Source: Eublepharis macularius (lineage: Eukaryota; Chordata; Lepidosauria; Squamata; Eublepharidae). Taken from it: a DNA stretch of 64,000 nt. Of the stretch, positions 24,196 through 36,700 are shown one piece after another. The notes beneath the pieces are model-generated. The model was not told the origin of the DNA, searched no databases, and saw only the letters and a list, made by a program, of their open reading frames with translations. Both the position numbers and the translations under genes were made by a program. The stretch covers positions 61,075,028 through 61,139,027 of the forward strand of contig NC_072793.1 in the NCBI RefSeq assembly GCF_028583425.1. The letters are read 5' to 3'. Position 1 is the first letter of the stretch, and every line of letters starts with the position of its first letter.

Positions 24196-24879
24196 TAGAG
24201 ATGGGCACGATCCAAAAAAAATTAACGATCCAGCTGATCGTGGATTGGCGCCGGCGACGATCCCAAATTAACATTCCACACTGATCATCTCCCGTTCCCG
24301 ATCCGTGGATCGTGGAGGCCAAAGTGGGCCGCGCTGCTATTCCCAGCTATGTGGGAAGGTGGGTGGTGGCGGCGGTGGCCACCGGACCTGGTGGGCACGG
24401 GGAGGCGGCGACAAGCCGCCTCCCCTCAGGTCCCATTCAGCAACACAGGAGGTCTGTGTTTGGCCGTCAGAGCTGCCTATCAGGGTTTGCAGGGATGAGA
24501 TTGGAGTGCCCATGGCTACAGAACACCCCCTTCCCCCTCCCTCCCCTGGGTGTCTTCTCCCAACTGGTGACTGCTTTGCTGCTCCGTGGTTGGAAGGAAG
24601 CCTTGCTGATCAAGGAAAGCTGGGCTTCCATTCGGGTTTCCAGGACGACAGAAGGAGGGCAAACAGAGCTCAGGCTTTCCCCTGGCTCCATTGCCAGGGG
24701 AATAGATTGCTGGCGCCTGAGTGTCTGGATCCCCAATCCGAGCCCGAACGCAACGATCCAGGCCTCTCCCGATCTCTGGATTGTTGGCCGTGGATGATCA
24801 TGATCCGCCAGGTCACAATTGCGCGATCGCCATTATCGTGGGGTTTTTTCTATCGTAATGCGGATCATGCCCATCTCTA
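24196..24879. mobile_element. Non-autonomous hAT element, GATC-type subterminal repeats
   Basis: 684 bp with inverted termini TAGAGATGGGCACGATCC and GGATCATGCCCATCTCTA. An exact 8-bp target duplication, GTCAGGAG, lies at 24188-24195 and 24880-24887. Both subterminal regions are packed with GATC, CGATCC and GGATCG motifs. The interior (CAGGACGACAGAAGGAG, CATTGCCAGGGGAATAGATTG, GCGCCTGAGTGTCTGG) is a diverged copy of the interior of 18296-18833 and 29620-30309. A 191-codon open frame is present but has no transposase features. Confidence 0.9.
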
Positions 24880-24887
24880 GTCAGGAG

Positions 24888-26064
24888 TTTCAATTTTGCA
24901 GAACCATGAGACCAGTTCTGGTGAATTAATGTCCAGTATACCAGATGGGTGGGTGCAATTGCCCACTCCTTCCTTTAGGGAAACAGTATATAAAATATTT
25001 GATTTGTTTGTAGAACAGCATTGTAAAGTATTTGAAGCAATTATGGCCTTCACTGTTTTAATGGCAGCAGTTTGAGATAAAGAGGAGCTCCTAACCTACA
25101 AAATGTTGACTTCTGTGCTGTTGCATAGTTTGTGCTAATTTTATACATATTAATAAACTTCAAAATATATACAATTAATCCAGTTTTTAAATTCCTGCGT
25201 ATGTGATTGCATATTGCCCTACTTTTCTTGCCAACAAGAGTATTTGTGTCTACTTTCCTGTTTGCTTTGAGCTGTGTTCTTAGATATTATTTCCTGCTTC
25301 TGAAAATAGAGGGGTGATGGTGTCACAATTTTTGGAGAGCTCAAAATAAAACTAGTTGGTAGAGTGAAATGGTTGGGGGGGGGGGTTGGAATCCTTTGCC
25401 TGACAGCTACTATTCAATTGCAAACTGACCATGTGTTGCATTCAAAAATATACTGTGCCTTCAGCCACATATGGGGTATGCCTCCATGTATACACTTACA
25501 CATATTTTTTCCTTGCACACCAGCATAAATATAGCAGTGGGTTGGATCCTGAGAATCTTTCCTCACCTTTCCTTTCCTTGGAAACCTGCTACTTAACTTG
25601 AAAATCCTCTCTGTTGAACTGTTATGGTGATGAAGGAGAAACGTGTAAAATCACTCTTCCCTCCACTGGTACAAGGTGTCCCTTGTGCTTCAGTTTGTTG
25701 TATTTTGCTCACAGAGGTCGAAGACTTTGGGGCCAAGCAACAAACTCCCAAGGGAAGCGGAAGTTGGAGGGAAAACATGCTCCAGCTATGCCTGATGTGA
25801 ATTTTTCCGCCTAATGTGTGCACTCAATTGCATGTGTGGATGTTTCCTCTCAAAGTTTCCTTTTCCATAAAATGTTATTTGTTAGGACCAGCACAACATG
25901 CTTTAAGTTTTTATTTAGCTTTACAGTTCATAACCTACATGAGCAATTTGCTGCTAGGAATGAGAGATGTTTCTCTTTATTTTCCATACTGCATTCATCT
26001 CTTCCCATAAATCTCATTGAGCTAGTTATGACTAGTTTCTCTAAGAAAACTCAAATGGGGCTGC
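24888..26064. other. Presumed UBTD2 intron 1, no gene recognised
   Basis: AT-rich, with a G11 tract near 25375. No supported coding region or repeat boundary. Confidence 0.5.
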
Positions 26065-26640
26065 AGAGATTGTTTGTTTATAGTCCACCTTTCTCATTGA
26101 AACCCAAGATGGATTACACAGTGCAAGTAAATAAAATATACTCAACAGTTAAATCATTCATTGAGAAAAATACAATATGATGAACAGTTATTAACAAATA
26201 CAAATAGAGTAAACCAGCAGAAAATTTGAAAACAAGCATAAAGCCGAACACAGAGACAAAACCTTTCTGAAACAAAGTGTAACTAAAACAAGACATCTTT
26301 GACAACATGGAAACTACCCAGTAGGAGCATATCTACATCAGCAGACAGTGCACAATAGTAGTCTGTAGTTCCTGTCTCTTAGGAAGGCATCTCTCTGAGT
26401 GATTTCTTGTAGCACAGCCCTGTAATCTGAGTTGAAGGCCTTCCTGAATCATTCAGTTTTGCATAGTTTGCAGAAAGCCAGGAGAGTGGGAGCCCTCCTG
26501 ACCTCCTCAGGCAGGCCATTCTGCAAGGTGGGGGCTACCACAGAGAAATCACATTTCCGGGCAGCTATTGATTTTGCCAAACTGCAGGGTGGTATTTGTA
26601 GAAGGCCATGTTCAGATAATAATTAAGGTGGAACCAAATT
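26065..26640 (-). mobile_element. L2-like LINE, 3' end
   Basis: The reversed tail (TTTATAGTCCACCTTTCTCATTGA) starts near 26070. Further in, TTTGCAGAAAGCCAGGAGAG, CTGCAAGGTGGGGGCTACCAC and AGCTATTGATTTTGCC match 8630-8760 closely. This is a 5'-truncated insertion without intact coding sequence. Confidence 0.65.
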
Positions 26641-27549
26641 AATAGGAGTTTGAGGAGAGGAGGCATTCACTGATTGCTAATCTCTGAACACAATGGGTCG
26701 ACAGCTTGTCTCTCTGCAGTATTAATATGGCTATAATTAAAACAGTTTATTGACTCTTGTGTACATAAAATATATCATCTGCTATGAAGGAGTCATGTTA
26801 AAAAAGCAGTTGTCCTTCAGAGAGTTTTATTTTTGCCGTAAGAGACTAGCTTTCGATATTTAAAAATCTCAAAACATAAGCAAGGTAAATGAATGGAAGC
26901 AGAAAACAAGGAAGAATAGGGCAAAAAAAAGTTAGTATAAAACTTTGACTTTTAATGATAAACAATTCAGTGTGCTGTGGTCATCCCTGACAACAGAATA
27001 AGAGAAGATTCTGAAGCTTTGCTGCTTTTCTGCAAAAACAGAAAGCTCACACCATACGTGCTTCCTACAGTATTGCTGGAACAACTGCATCCCAAAACTA
27101 TTTCTGTTGCTAATGATGAATCAGACTGTAGCAGATGGCTTAAAAGTGAAGAATTCAAATTACTGTGGAAGATAAGAGTGAACTCATGAACATGCTTTTA
27201 AACAGAACTCTTTCAGTTGCATGTGGCAAGTTAACAATTGCTTACAGATGACTCACTATAAAAGCTTTATAAAATAATCCTCTTAGGCCATAAAAGTATG
27301 TGTAGGCAAGAAGGCTAGTATAAATGTTTGCAGGCTAGTAATTGTTGTACAATTATTTGTAAGGCTGTTTATAAAATATCCAGAAACTATCCTATACTAC
27401 AGAAATCTTTGGAATTAATCACAATGTATAAAATAAGCATTTGAGCTGTGGGCAAAAATTAGCAAAAGGCCAGAATTTTCTCAGCCAGCTCTAAACTAGA
27501 GTAAATTTGCTTTATTGAGGTTTGGTGTTTTATTTTGTTTTTTGTACAG
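26641..27549. other. End of presumed UBTD2 intron 1
   Basis: AT-rich intron leading to the exon 2 acceptor. A 70-codon open frame at 26977-27189 has no recognised domain and no splice support. The pyrimidine-rich tract and CAG of the acceptor are at 27525-27549. Confidence 0.5.
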
Positions 27550-27786
27550 TTGCACTAGGTCGTAATCAGCCCCTGAAAAAGGAGAAACCAAAATGGAAAA
27601 GTGATTATCCAATGACAGATGGACAGTTGCGCAGCAAGAGAGATGAATTTTGGGACACAGCACCAGCTTTTGAAGGCCGCAAGGAAATCTGGGATGCTCT
27701 GAAAGCTGCAGCACATGCATTCGAGAACAATGATCATGAACTGGCTCAAGCAATCATTGATGGTGCAAACATAATGTTACCCCATG
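27550..27786 (+). CDS. UBTD2: UBTD2 exon 2
   Basis: The acceptor TTTTTTGTACAG ends at 27549 and the donor G|GTGAGTATA starts at 27787. The 237 bases encode (V)[19 protein letters not shown] through ANIMLPH(G). Both ends are phase 1: one base of the first valine codon comes from exon 1, and the last G joins GT of exon 3. This is the N-terminal helical domain characteristic of UBTD1/UBTD2, including the [20 protein letters not shown] segment. The frame has no stop and no odd residue. Confidence 0.95.
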
Positions 27787-30700
27787 GTGAGTATATCCAT
27801 TATGATGCAATGTAGCAATAGTTGGGAGAGCATAGATTTCACTTGGTAATCCCTCTGAAAAATTAGAGCTAAGCTTCTCAGATGACAAATGAACTGTATA
27901 TGAGTTACTGAAAGCCAGTGTTCTTAAAGATGGTAAAAAAATGTCATTTGGGGAAATAACAGCCTTGTGAAGCTTTCTGAATGAATGTGAACATGGCCTG
28001 GTAAATTTCCTGACTCTGTCAGCCAGGTTTAAAATTGCATATACACACCAGGGCACTTCTGATGCCTAAGATAATAGATTAACGTTAAGGAGCAATAAGT
28101 TCTCAATGGTGTGACAATTCTTAAGGAAAATGGGAGGTGTCACCTGTGTATAGATCCCTTTTAGAGATAAGAGCTTTTTGGTGTTAATTTAAAACCCTGT
28201 TAAATAATTATTCCCTTTGTTACAGTACAGTTGGCATGCTACTGTTAGAGACTTTATACTGTATCTGTTGGGGGCTGGGGCCCAAATAAGCCAGTCCTTC
28301 CTATGTCCAACAACAACAACAATAATAATAATTGCGCTTATATACCATTATTCTAGACAGATTAGTGCCCCACACAGAGTGGTGAACAAAGTCAGTCTTG
28401 TTGTCCCCACAATACAACTGGGGAGCTGGAGATGAGAGGAATGGCTTACCCAAGGCCACCTGCTAAGCTCATGGCAGTAGTGGGATTTAAACCAGCAGCG
28501 TGCCGAATCGGAGCCCAGCCATTTAACTACTATGCAACAGCAGCTCTCTAAAGCGTACATTCTTCAGCTATATTAACGCAGAGAGCTCTTTGCTAGAGTC
28601 AGCTGTCCTACTGTGGGCCAAACTAGAGAATATGCTGGAAAACTGTGGTCAGATTTCTTGCCTCTGTTAAAACTTCTGAAAATAGCACCCACAGGGAGGA
28701 CCAATTTTGGATCAGGACCGTGGTGGTGGACAGGGAAGAGTTCCTTCCTCCATCCCCTCACATGCACTGTGTCATTTCCAGTCATGCAGATCAGGCCTCT
28801 GATGGTACTACTTGCCCTGGTAGGAGGTAGAAATATGTATTTTTCTTACCCAGGCAAAAAAAATCTCCAGGAGCTGATGAAGAACTTTCCTTGTCAAGCA
28901 ACTCCAGATATGATCCAAATCTGCCCCCGCATACTATTTATAGAAATATTAAGTTATGTGAGATCTAAAAAGCAGCCCTAAGCAGATCTGTTCAGAATCT
29001 TACTCAAGTTTATTTAATGAGCCTTACTCCTAGGAAAGTGCTTTTAGGATTGCACTGCCAATATCCCATCTGCTTTGGTCTTCAGTCTTCAAGCATAGCC
29101 TGCATGTGCTGAAAGTCCAGTGGATGAGGTCACTTAGCTGCATGAGAGTCCATGTCTTCCCATGTCTCCAACCATTTGTCTAGCTGAACAGTGGAAACTG
29201 TAACTTTTGCATCTGTGGAGAAAGCCCTCTTTCTATGTTTGCCTGCCTAGAATAGGATGTTCTTAGTAAACTGAATGTTATTTTCTTCCTGCCTAATGAC
29301 AGATACCCTTATTCCTTAATAAAGCAACCTTGAAGTTTAAGATACAATATCTGTTCTAGTAGCTGTTGCCCCACAAATATTAGGTGGATGCAGGACTACT
29401 GTTAAAGTTCAAAGGAACTGAACTGAAGGCTGGTATAAAGGACTTAAAAGAAACCATAGGCAGGATCACACAGTAATATTTGTCATATAAATATCAAGTT
29501 TTCTTCTTTTTTGAGTTACATAAAGAATTGTGATGAAAGTATGTCGAAGTATTTTTCATAGAAAAAGTACATACAATAATGGCTACTAGAAACTAAACTA
29601 AACTAAAAGATATCTAAATTAGAGATGGGCGCGAACAGCAATATGAACAAAAAAAAAGCCACGAACAGCCCAATCTGCTGTTCGCAAACAAGCTGTTCGT
29701 GAGGCCCCATTCTAAACGAACAGGTGGTCATTGCAAGCCTCGTTAGTTGCTGTTTGTCAAGCCAGACAGTGGCACCTGCAATCAATTCCCTTGGCAACGT
29801 AGGCAGGGATTGTCTGAACTCTGTCTGAACTCCTGCTGTTGCCCTGGAAACCCCAATCTAACCCCAATTTAGCTTGATAGGCAGGTCTTCCTTTCAAGTG
29901 TGGACCTCCAAATTTGTTACAAGGGAGCAAAGAGCAGGGGGGAGGGGGGGGTCCCAGCTCTGACTTTGCAGACAGTGGAGAGAGAGTTGCTGTTGGCACA
30001 AATTTTCTTTGTGTGTGGTGGGATAGGGATCTACCCCTTCAAGTTCCAGGGCTGTTGCCAGGCTCTGGGCCAAGCTATTATTTATTACTGGCACCTTTCC
30101 TAGTGCCTGCTCAGGTCAGGTTTCTGGGAGTGGTGCAGTGGAGATCTTGACCAAACTTTAGGAGAGTCTGCTGGCCCCCACGAACAGCCAACCATGAACA
30201 TGTTCATGAACAGGGCCATGTTCGTGGTTGTTCGTGAGTCCCTATTCATGGATGGCAATGAAGAACGAACATCATATTCAGCTTTTTTTCCTGTTCGTGC
30301 CCATCTCTAATCTAAATGCAAAAAAAACTACAGTACTATGACATTTTTACAGATTTTGAGAGAACCTCATATAAATCTCAGTAAAACAAGATTAATTGAA
30401 TTTTTCGTAATTTATCCATATTCATAAACTTGTCAAAAATAGAATAAAGAACTGTGATGACAGTGTGGGGTGGGGAGAGTCAGTAGCAAACATTTATAGC
30501 AAATTTTAGTTTTCAGCTTGTTTGGAAAGTTCCACAGCACTTTATTCACATAGAGCAAGAATTGCCTTTAATAGCACCTTTATTATCCTAGTCAGTGTTT
30601 AAGCATTATTTACTAAAAGAAATAGCAGGGGAGAACAGAGAGAGAGAGAGTGTATGTGTGTAAAACTTATGTTGGATATTGGGGGTATAATAACTTCTAA

Positions 30701-33700
30701 ACTCCTTCATTAACTACTTCCACTTTGTTTCACTTCTTTAATTGCTTTACAGTTCTCACATTTTCTATGGGAATCTTTTAGGCTTAGAGGTGTCTTTTAT
30801 ACCACAGAGCAATGGAAAATATAATGCAGAGGTAAACGTGCTTCTGGCATTGTTACTTAAAGCTAGCTGCAGCAAGCCAACCCTTAGAAGATTAGCACTG
30901 TCCCCATTTTGCAGTACCATTCTTGTGCTGTAATAATTTTCTCGGACATAAAATGATTTGTTTAAAAACTTTTCTAAAATACTATCTTTAATAAAAATTA
31001 ATTGCCCTTTTGCAAAACAGCAATTTTAGTGATCAAATACAGTCGCTATTTTAGTGATAAAACACTATGTGATCAAATACTAGCCTAACAAATTGTTCTT
31101 GGGAACTCAAAAACTTCTTAACTACTTGTGATATAACTTCCTGCCTCTCTTAAGTCGCAATACTCCTCCCACCTTCTTCCTGGGTTATAAAGATTCCTCT
31201 ATCATTTTCTGCTCCTTGTATCTGAAGAAGGGAGCTTTGACTCTCAAAAGCTCATACCCTGGAAATCTAGTTAGTCTTTAAGCTGCTACTGGGCTCAAAT
31301 CTTGCTCTTCTACAGCAGACCAACATGGCTTCCCCCCTGAAACTACATGTGATAGAGTAGCTAGCTGATCCTAATAAAATACATTACACTACTATACTAC
31401 TGCTTTTGGAATTTTTCTAATGGACCAACATGGCTTCCTGTTTTAGAAAGGTTACTGCCATTCCTGCCAAGGGCTTGCCTCTTTGTACAGGTGGCAGCCC
31501 TTTGCCCCGCTGCAAGGATATGAGGCAGACTGTTAAGCCTCATATACGGGGCTTCAGCCTGAGGGGCGGAGTCTCACAGCATTTGCTGTTCCTCCGCCCC
31601 TGTGGCTTCAGTCTTGCCTCGTGCTCGGCCCACCCACCTCACCCTATTCCAGTGCGGGACTAGCCGGCTGCCAATGTTGGAGCCAGGTAGGAATTTTTTC
31701 TCTCACAGTCCCTGATTGGCCCTGGGGCTGGAGTTTTTTCGCCTACCTCGTACTGTGTTAGGATGGGGGGTTAATTGGCTTGGTGAGCCTGAGTTAATGC
31801 AAACAACACCAAGAAACGAGGGGTCCCCAAAAGACTGACTCCACTAAGGGTAAACACCCTAGGAACCCAATGAGTCTTCAATTATTATATCAAACAATAT
31901 TTTGTTATTGGTATCTTGCTCACCATGTGAATATAAAAGATATACAATAATACAAAATTCTTACAATACATACATATATATGAATACACACATGTCCCAA
32001 AGTTGCTGCAAACAGCCAATGGCAGTTCTTTTATATAGCCCCCTGTATAAATCCCTGGACGGGTAATAATTCTTGGAATAAATCTTCGTCCTGTCCACAC
32101 AATCCGTATATGTGGCAACGGCAACAGGATGGTGAATTCAAGATTGTAAAAACCAACAGTCAGTATTCAAAGTGGCCAATTCCGAGGAGCCTGATAGGAT
32201 CCCTCTGGATCTCCAGGTAGATGGCAACGAGCCCGCCAGCTTAAAGTTGCTTGTTTCGGTTTCCCTTCATCTTGGCCTCCTCTATGCACGTAACAGTCCA
32301 AGTCACACTTTCCAGATTGATACTTTCCATTTCCAATCAATGCGAATTCACAAGGGGGCTATATAAAAGAACTGCCATTGGCTGTTTGCAGCAACTTTGG
32401 GACATGTGTGTATTCATATATATGTATGTATTGTAAGAATTTTGTATTATTGTATATCTTTTGTATTCACATGGTGAGCAAGATACCAATAACAAAATAT
32501 TGTTTGATATAATAATTGAAGACTCATTGGGTTCCTAGGGTGGTTACCCTTATTGGAGTGGGCCTGAGTTAATGCCATAGGTGGCAGGATGTTAGTTAGG
32601 GAAGAATCTGTAGCGGGCCCGTGAGCACCCTTGGCACCTCCCCATTGGTGGGGAATTGGGGTCTGCCAGATGTGGCTGGCTGCTGTACGGCCCAGTTGCG
32701 TGGTTAGACGCCCTGCGTGGGGAACCCCTGGACAAGCCAGTCTCCCCCCACTGCCGTACGGCTGGGTGGGGGAGCTTTACAGGGGTGAACCACTTCGCCT
32801 GGCCAGGCTGGGTCCCAGCCATTTGGATGATGGCTCACACCTGGGGCAGCGGGTGTCTCGGCCAGACAGGTCAGGGCGGGGTACGGAGTGACCCCAGGAC
32901 CTGACCTGTACCGCTAGTTAGGCCCTTGCCGTAGTTAATGTTTGCTTGTTGCTGTTTAAAATAAAGTGGCCCATTTTAGAACCCAAAATACTGTGTCTGT
33001 CTCTTATTCCTAATAGTGGGGCAACAAATTTAGCCATTCAGGAGAGAGTCTTACAATGGAAGGAAGATGTCCTACTGCTACTTAACAGTGGGATTTTGCT
33101 CATGGGGTTACATGGCCTGCAGCCACTAAGTAGATTTGTCTTCTATTGAGTATCCAAATAGTGTACTGCCTAAGACTGATCTCTGGCTTTGAAATACTGC
33201 TTTTACTTGGGCTTTCTGCCTGAAAAGTGACCTAGGTAGTGCTGGGAAAAGATCTGAATTACTGCTTGCTTTGATTTATATTTTCCAAGTTATTATTTCC
33301 ATAGTGTGTCTGACCCAGTATCCTTGGTACAATCAGATTTTTATTTTTTACTTAAAACAGTTTAACCTTGTTAGGCCTACATAACACTTTGTCTGAAGTC
33401 TGACTGTCTGAAGACTGTAGAGGTTTTCCTACCATACCCTGAAACATCTGTTCCCCCTCCCCTTTCCCATTTTTCTATGAACTTTTAAGCCTGAGGAAGA
33501 GTACTAGAGAGCTTGTAGCATTGTAGTTGGTCCTAATAAAAGTATTGCTTTGTTGTTATTTTTGGATTATATCTAAAAGTTCTTCCTTTGACGTAGTGTA
33601 GGTCAGTAAGTATCTCTCATTTGCATACACTAGCTCACAGAAATTTTTGGATTTACCATTATACCTGCTAAATGAAAGAACTTCAATTCCACATATCTAG

Positions 33701-36700
33701 AAAATAATTATTTACTTATTAGCAAAATATTTTTCCTTGATGTTATCCTGTTACGTCTTAGTTAATATGCAAAACAGCACTTCAAAATTATACTCGGAAT
33801 ACTTGTAGGCCTTTATGTTTCTAATATTCGACTTTAGTACAATTCTGAGAGCTTTTAGGAGTCCATGAATGATAAAGTATCTCTAAAAGTGATTATCTCA
33901 AAGAGCTTTATGCTAGGTATGCAAATTTGAACAATTCCAGAGGTAATGGATCTTTATATTTTAATAGGAGATATGACAATTTAAACAATCTCTGCTTAAC
34001 TAATTTCCTAGGCATTCATCATCTAAAAAGGACAGGATTATGCATTACAGACTGTAAGATCAAATTTCCTTGACACAAACAGTGAAAAGTGGCAATATTT
34101 CAATAAAACAGCTTGGGTTTTAGTGTGAATACAACCATTGCTGGGACTTTCAGGTTTTGTATGTGTAAATGCATTGTTTAAAAGTGATACAACTTGTGTA
34201 CTGAACACTTTAATAGATTTCTCAATATTGTTTTTGAAATAACATTGATTGTGTAATATTTTTCTTTTTTTCCCCAAGTATTTTGGTTGTATTTCCGGTT
34301 ATTTCTTGGGTTTGCCTCTGTCTTGATAATGGGTTTTAGTGTGGCCTGGCCCAACAAAGTGACGTTTATGTCAGATCTAGCCCTCATAACAAATGAGTTT
34401 GACACTCCTGATCTGGAGTCTCCAAGTTGACTTTGAGGGAAGACCTATGTAGAGTATGTTATACGCACTACAATTTTTGTATACCAAAATCAAGATTGAA
34501 CAAAGCCTGTCCCTGTGTCTTTAAACCTGCAAGGCCTGGCTTCCACAACTCACTAGATTCTAGGGCTTTGAGTTTTGCCAAGTTTTTAATTCAACTGAGG
34601 CAGAAAATTCTGTGCATTCTTAGATGCTTACATTTAAAAGCGCGAGGCAGGTTATTGACCTCAGAATGTAAATAGCAAAATGCCTTTGTGGTAGACACTA
34701 GAGCATCTAATGATGGTAGATAACTTTAATGAAATGCAAAGGTAAATAGACCATTAATACTATCTTAAGACTTGATGCTATGCTTTTTGAACATGGAAGC
34801 TACTGTTCTGCTAATGTATGAGAATTACTCTGTAGTAAAGCTGAGAACTGACGGTAATGCAACGATGCTGCTAGAAATATCACAAAGCATAAATATGCAA
34901 GTTGTAAATGCCTAAGTATCAACAGTTCAGACTTCTGAATTCATCTCTTCATAGATTCATACAAAGACTAGCCAGAGACTAAAGTGATTGGCTCAAGGAA
35001 CTGAAATGTACAAATGGGTCTTTTCAGACATTAATAAACATTCAGTAATTTATCCAGGGTGAATTGATATGCTCCCTCTCTGCATCTTAGATAGAAGGTA
35101 ACATGGACCTAAAGATCCTGTGGTTGAAAGTGATTTTTCCTGACTCTGAGGCTTTATGAATGCACTGTGAATGGAGAAAAGTAACTAGATTGGGAAATCA
35201 TTGTTTTGGTACAAATGTATCTGGAGTTTATTAAAATTAATTTGCTCCAAGTCAAGAGCCAAACAGCTGTGGTGTGATGCATTAATGCTGCCCCGTTGCT
35301 GGGAAAGTTTCCTATTTGTACATACTTATCTGGGTAGTCTTTTTAAAATGTCTTTTTGTTAGCACTTATTCCTCTGCTACTTGCCTTATTTATTTGTACA
35401 TTCAAGGCAGTATTCAAAACCAAGATGGAGCATAGAAGCTTAACCCAGACAAGACAGAGATATAGTTTGTTGGTGCTGTAGTGGGTGCTGAAGTTGACAT
35501 GTACAGCCAGTGAAGGATGGGGTTGCACTCACTTTAAGCTACAGCAGTGTGTAGTACTTTTATATTAATACTAACCAAAATATTAGATAATGAGCAAAGC
35601 TTTTAAGTTTCCTTAGAATCTTTCAACAGGCTTGGATGTTCAGTGCAAAAGAAAATGAGAAGCCCGGATTAGAGGTACTTCAAGGCATGATGAAGAAGCC
35701 TCTAGTCTGTAGCTTATAAAGAAAATGAAATAGTGGGTTTATTTCAGACTGAATTGGGTTAGATGATGCTTGGGTGCAAAGCAGGTTTCAGGATGCACTA
35801 ACGAATACTGTACTAGAAAGGCAAAAAACCTCCCTCTGTTTGAAGGCAGCAGTTATGCAGATACGGCTCCTGCACTAATTGGAACACATCAATCATATGG
35901 CAAAGCTCCAACATATAATGTAGAAGCCCTTATATTAACAAAGGTGGAGATTAATTTTAGGGGGTTTACTGAGTACAGATAGCATCTTAATAGGAAGTAA
36001 CCCCTTCCTATCATTTCGAGATAATCTTCCTTCAGGTAAAGAGTCCTTTTGGCGGGGGGTGGGGGGAATCTGCATTCTGTTTTTCCCAATAAAGACAAAT
36101 GAGTTAGGCAGTCATGTTGATCCTTTGAAAAATTCCTGAATATTATTAGGAAAACAATATAAAAAATTTATTGCAATATGTCACAGAATCAGGAGAAGTA
36201 AAAATTGTATGATAAAATGGATGCAAAACTTTGGAGAAAATACATAAGAACATAAGAACATAAGCAAAGCCATGTTGGATCAGGCCAGTGGCCCATCCAG
36301 TCCAACATTCTGTCACACACAGTGGCTAGAAATCCAGTGCCATCTAAAGGACTGTCAGTGAGGCCAGGACACCAGAAGCCCTCCCACTGCCTTCCTTCCA
36401 GCACCAAGACAACAGAGCACCACCTCCCCACAAAGAGAATACCATCTATCTCCTGTGGCTAATAGCCACTGATGGACCTCTGCTCCATATATTTGTCCAG
36501 TCCCCTCTTGAAGCTGGCAATGCTTGTAGCTGCCACCACCTCCTGTGGCAACGAATTCCATGTGTTTATCACCCTTTGTGTAAAGTAGTATTTTCTTCTA
36601 TCTGTTCTAACCCGACTGCTCAATAATTTCATAGAGTGCCCACGAGTTCTTGTATTGTGAGAAAGGGAGAAAAACACATCTTTCTCTACCTTCTCTAACC

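Noticed and set aside
24305..24880. 191-codon open frame as a gene
   Set aside because: It lies wholly inside a hAT element with defined ends, overlaps another frame, has no domain and reflects high GC content.
26977..27189. 70-codon frame upstream of UBTD2 exon 2 as an extra exon
   Set aside because: No splice sites in the right phase, no match to UBTD2, and no recognised domain.
1..27549. UBTD2 first coding exon
   Set aside because: The expected MGGCVG-type start was not found in any frame. It is assumed to lie outside the window.
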